Source of the DNA: UBA12191 sp964422295
GTDB taxonomy: Bacteria; Planctomycetota; UBA8108; UBA1146
DNA: 64,000 nt
Direction: 5' to 3'
Assembly (NCBI GenBank): GCA_964422295.1
Contig: CAYRAM010000014.1
Location: 1 to 64,000 of the forward strand
The position numbers were made by a program, and so were the translations under genes. This document shows, in pieces, positions 62,835-64,000 of the stretch; position 1 is the first letter of the stretch, and each line of letters begins with the position of its first letter. The notes beneath the pieces are model-generated. The model saw only the letters and a program-made list of their open reading frames with translations. It was not told the DNA's origin and did not search any database.

Positions 62835-63670
62835 TTCGATGCTCACACATTAAAATGATCGTGGCCGGATTTCTTCTGATCATCTTCTGCTCTTCAGGGT
62901 TGCTGGCAGGTGACCCTCTTTCCAAAAGCAGTGTCGGCATCGAAGGGCACCTCCACTACCGTTGGCAGGGTGAACCCTTGGAGGTTGCCCCCATCCCCGA
63001 AGACTCGCCGGTGCTCGTCCGAATCGCCAACGTCACCATGGATCCCTCGGAGAGCAATCTCGCCAACTACGACATTCGCTGGCTGGCGATGTTGCCCGGT
63101 GATCACGATCTCTCCGTCTTCTTCCGTCATGGCGAAAATCGCCCGGCAGACTTGCCTCCTTTGATGGTCTATGCGGATTCACTTCTTGGATCTGATCACG
63201 AAGGAAGCTTGGCAAGAATCCCGGGGACCCTTTCACCGGTGATCGATTTTCCTGCTTGGGTGCTGTGGGCGGTGGTTGGATTTTGGGTGGCCTTGCCATT
63301 GGTGATCCTCGGAATCCTGCGTTGGATGAGGCCCCCACCCCCTGAGCCGATTGTCGAGGTTGTCCTCTCCATCGCCGACAAGTTGCGGCCGTTTGTGGAT
63401 CAAGCGCTGGCGGGCGAACTCGATGCCAATGGAAAAGCGGCGATGGAAAGATTGCTTTTGGCGTTTTGGCGCGACGATTTGGAACTCGGTTCCTTCCGCC
63501 ACGCCGAAGCACTGCAGGCGCTGCGGAAGCACGAGGTAGCGGGAGAATTGATCCTCACCGTCGAACGCTGGCTTCACTCAGGCAGGGAGACGAGCGCAGA
63601 TACCGATCAGGTAGAGCGACTCCTCCAACCCTACAAGAGCATGCCCGCAGAAGAGGTGGTGCCGGAGTGA
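62831..63670 (+). CDS. Membrane protein of the MoxR/Bat-type operon (DUF4381-like position)
   Basis: 279 residues: signal peptide (MIRCSHIKMIVAGFLLIIFC), about 110 periplasmic residues with beta character, one membrane helix at about 140-163 (WVLWAVVGFWVALPLVILGI), a Pro-rich turn (RPPPPEPIV), and a cytoplasmic helical tail. The gene position between DUF58 and VWA genes is where DUF4381-type proteins occur in related operons, and the topology is compatible. The family assignment is not certain; operon membership is. Confidence 0.75.
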   Translation: MIRCSHIKMIVAGFLLIIFCSSGLLAGDPLSKSSVGIEGHLHYRWQGEPLEVAPIPEDSPVLVRIANVTMDPSESNLANYDIRWLAMLPGDHDLSVFFRHGENRPADLPPLMVYADSLLGSDHEGSLARIPGTLSPVIDFPAWVLWAVVGFWVALPLVILGILRWMRPPPPEPIVEVVLSIADKLRPFVDQALAGELDANGKAAMERLLLAFWRDDLELGSFRHAEALQALRKHEVAGELILTVERWLHSGRETSADTDQVERLLQPYKSMPAEEVVPE

Positions 63671-63675
63671 GTTTC

Positions 63676-64000
63676 ATGCACCCCTGGGTATTGGTCTTCT
63701 GGCTGGTACCAGTCTTTCTGCTGCTGTGGGAGGCTTTCCGCGAAGGCACACGAGTTTCCGTTCCCATCGATCATCGAGTACATCGGCAGCGCTTTTTTCT
63801 CGGCAAGTTTTTGTGGATCAGTTCCTCCTTGCCCCACCTGCTCCTGTTTGTGGGCATCGCCATCGTCGCCGGGCCGCAATTCATGGGTGAACCGGAAAAG
63901 AAGCGCGAAATCTCCAATATCGAAATCTGCCTCGATGTTTCCGGATCGATGGGCGTCGATATGTCCGATGGCAAATTACGCAGCGAAGCCGCTGTCGAGA
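63676..64000 (+). CDS. BatA/BatB-type VWA domain membrane protein (3' end outside window)
   Basis: The frame runs off the window. Start taken at 63676, with GGAG eight bases upstream; a GTG at 63667 overlapping the previous stop is possible. The visible 108 residues show an N-terminal membrane segment (MHPWVLVFWLVPVFLLLW), a second (LPHLLLFVGIAIVAGPQF), and the beginning of a VWA domain with MIDAS motif CLDVSGSMGVDMSD. This is the plan of BatA/BatB proteins that follow MoxR and DUF58. Their role is in envelope integrity or stress tolerance in the cases studied. Confidence 0.88.
   Translation, partial: MHPWVLVFWLVPVFLLLWEAFREGTRVSVPIDHRVHRQRFFLGKFLWISSSLPHLLLFVGIAIVAGPQFMGEPEKKREISNIEICLDVSGSMGVDMSDGKLRSEAAVE

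Overview
The window looks like a piece of chromosome from a marine or environmental member of the Planctomycetota or a close relative. This rests on style rather than on a marker gene. Seven secreted proteins carry paired dockerin-like calcium-binding repeats of the 'RGD-x-N-x-D-G ... LFxGG' type followed by a short 'PFPxCGxDPT' tail, which I associate with planctomycete secretomes. UnbV/FG-GAP, DUF1573, DUF6288-like and lamin-tail-domain proteins point the same way. The envelope is clearly of Gram-negative type: TonB system, TonB-dependent receptor, Omp85-like barrel, TolC-like channel and many lipoproteins. I saw no rRNA, tRNA, CRISPR array, insertion sequence or phage gene.

Layout. 1-603 is the end of a TIGR01777-type epimerase. 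756-9161 holds three minus-strand secreted proteins: a giant protein of about 1,990 residues, a cohesin-like/dockerin protein and a lamin-tail lipoprotein. 9335-18839 is a minus-strand cluster for outer-membrane transport: TonB-dependent receptor, small lipoprotein, DUF3450 protein, ExbB-like protein with a periplasmic coiled coil (TtpC type), ExbB, ExbD, TonB and a TPR lipoprotein. This is the gene set of Vibrio-type TonB2 systems. Divergent from the receptor, 19290-20822 encodes a secreted beta-helix protein with an N-terminal dockerin-like pair and strongly biased codon use. 21001-26179 carries a TPR/FG-GAP/UnbV lipoprotein and a second copy of the lipoprotein plus cohesin-like gene pair.

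26332-30496 holds ettA, a small selenoprotein of the SelW/Rdx family hidden by an in-frame TGA (28048-28275, minus), an M20 peptidase and a pirin. 30509-33441 is trkA-trkH for potassium uptake. 33724-45830 is a mixed region: SurA-like chaperone, LolA-like protein, S41 protease, cutC, an Arg/Lys-rich protein, DUF1573 and DUF6288-like proteins, another dockerin protein, an HEXXH lipoprotein and rmuC. 45943-51336 is a minus-strand membrane operon: AI-2E/PerM protein, TolC-like outer-membrane factor, HlyD/EmrA adaptor, FUSC/DUF2955 inner-membrane protein and a potassium-channel protein. recQ, a DUF3293 gene, an M42 peptidase, an Omp85-like barrel, aat and a tandem family of lipoproteins follow up to 59525. 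The window ends with rarD and a MoxR-DUF58-membrane protein-VWA (Bat/aerotolerance type) operon cut by the right edge.

The most noteworthy items are the overlooked selenoprotein with a candidate bacterial SECIS hairpin, a repeated cohesin-like domain with 'GPDFF' and 'LGSPxV' signatures shared by three secreted proteins, a duplicated two-gene secreted-protein cassette, and a decayed third copy in the lipoprotein array. Functional calls come from reading the translated sequence; no database search was run.
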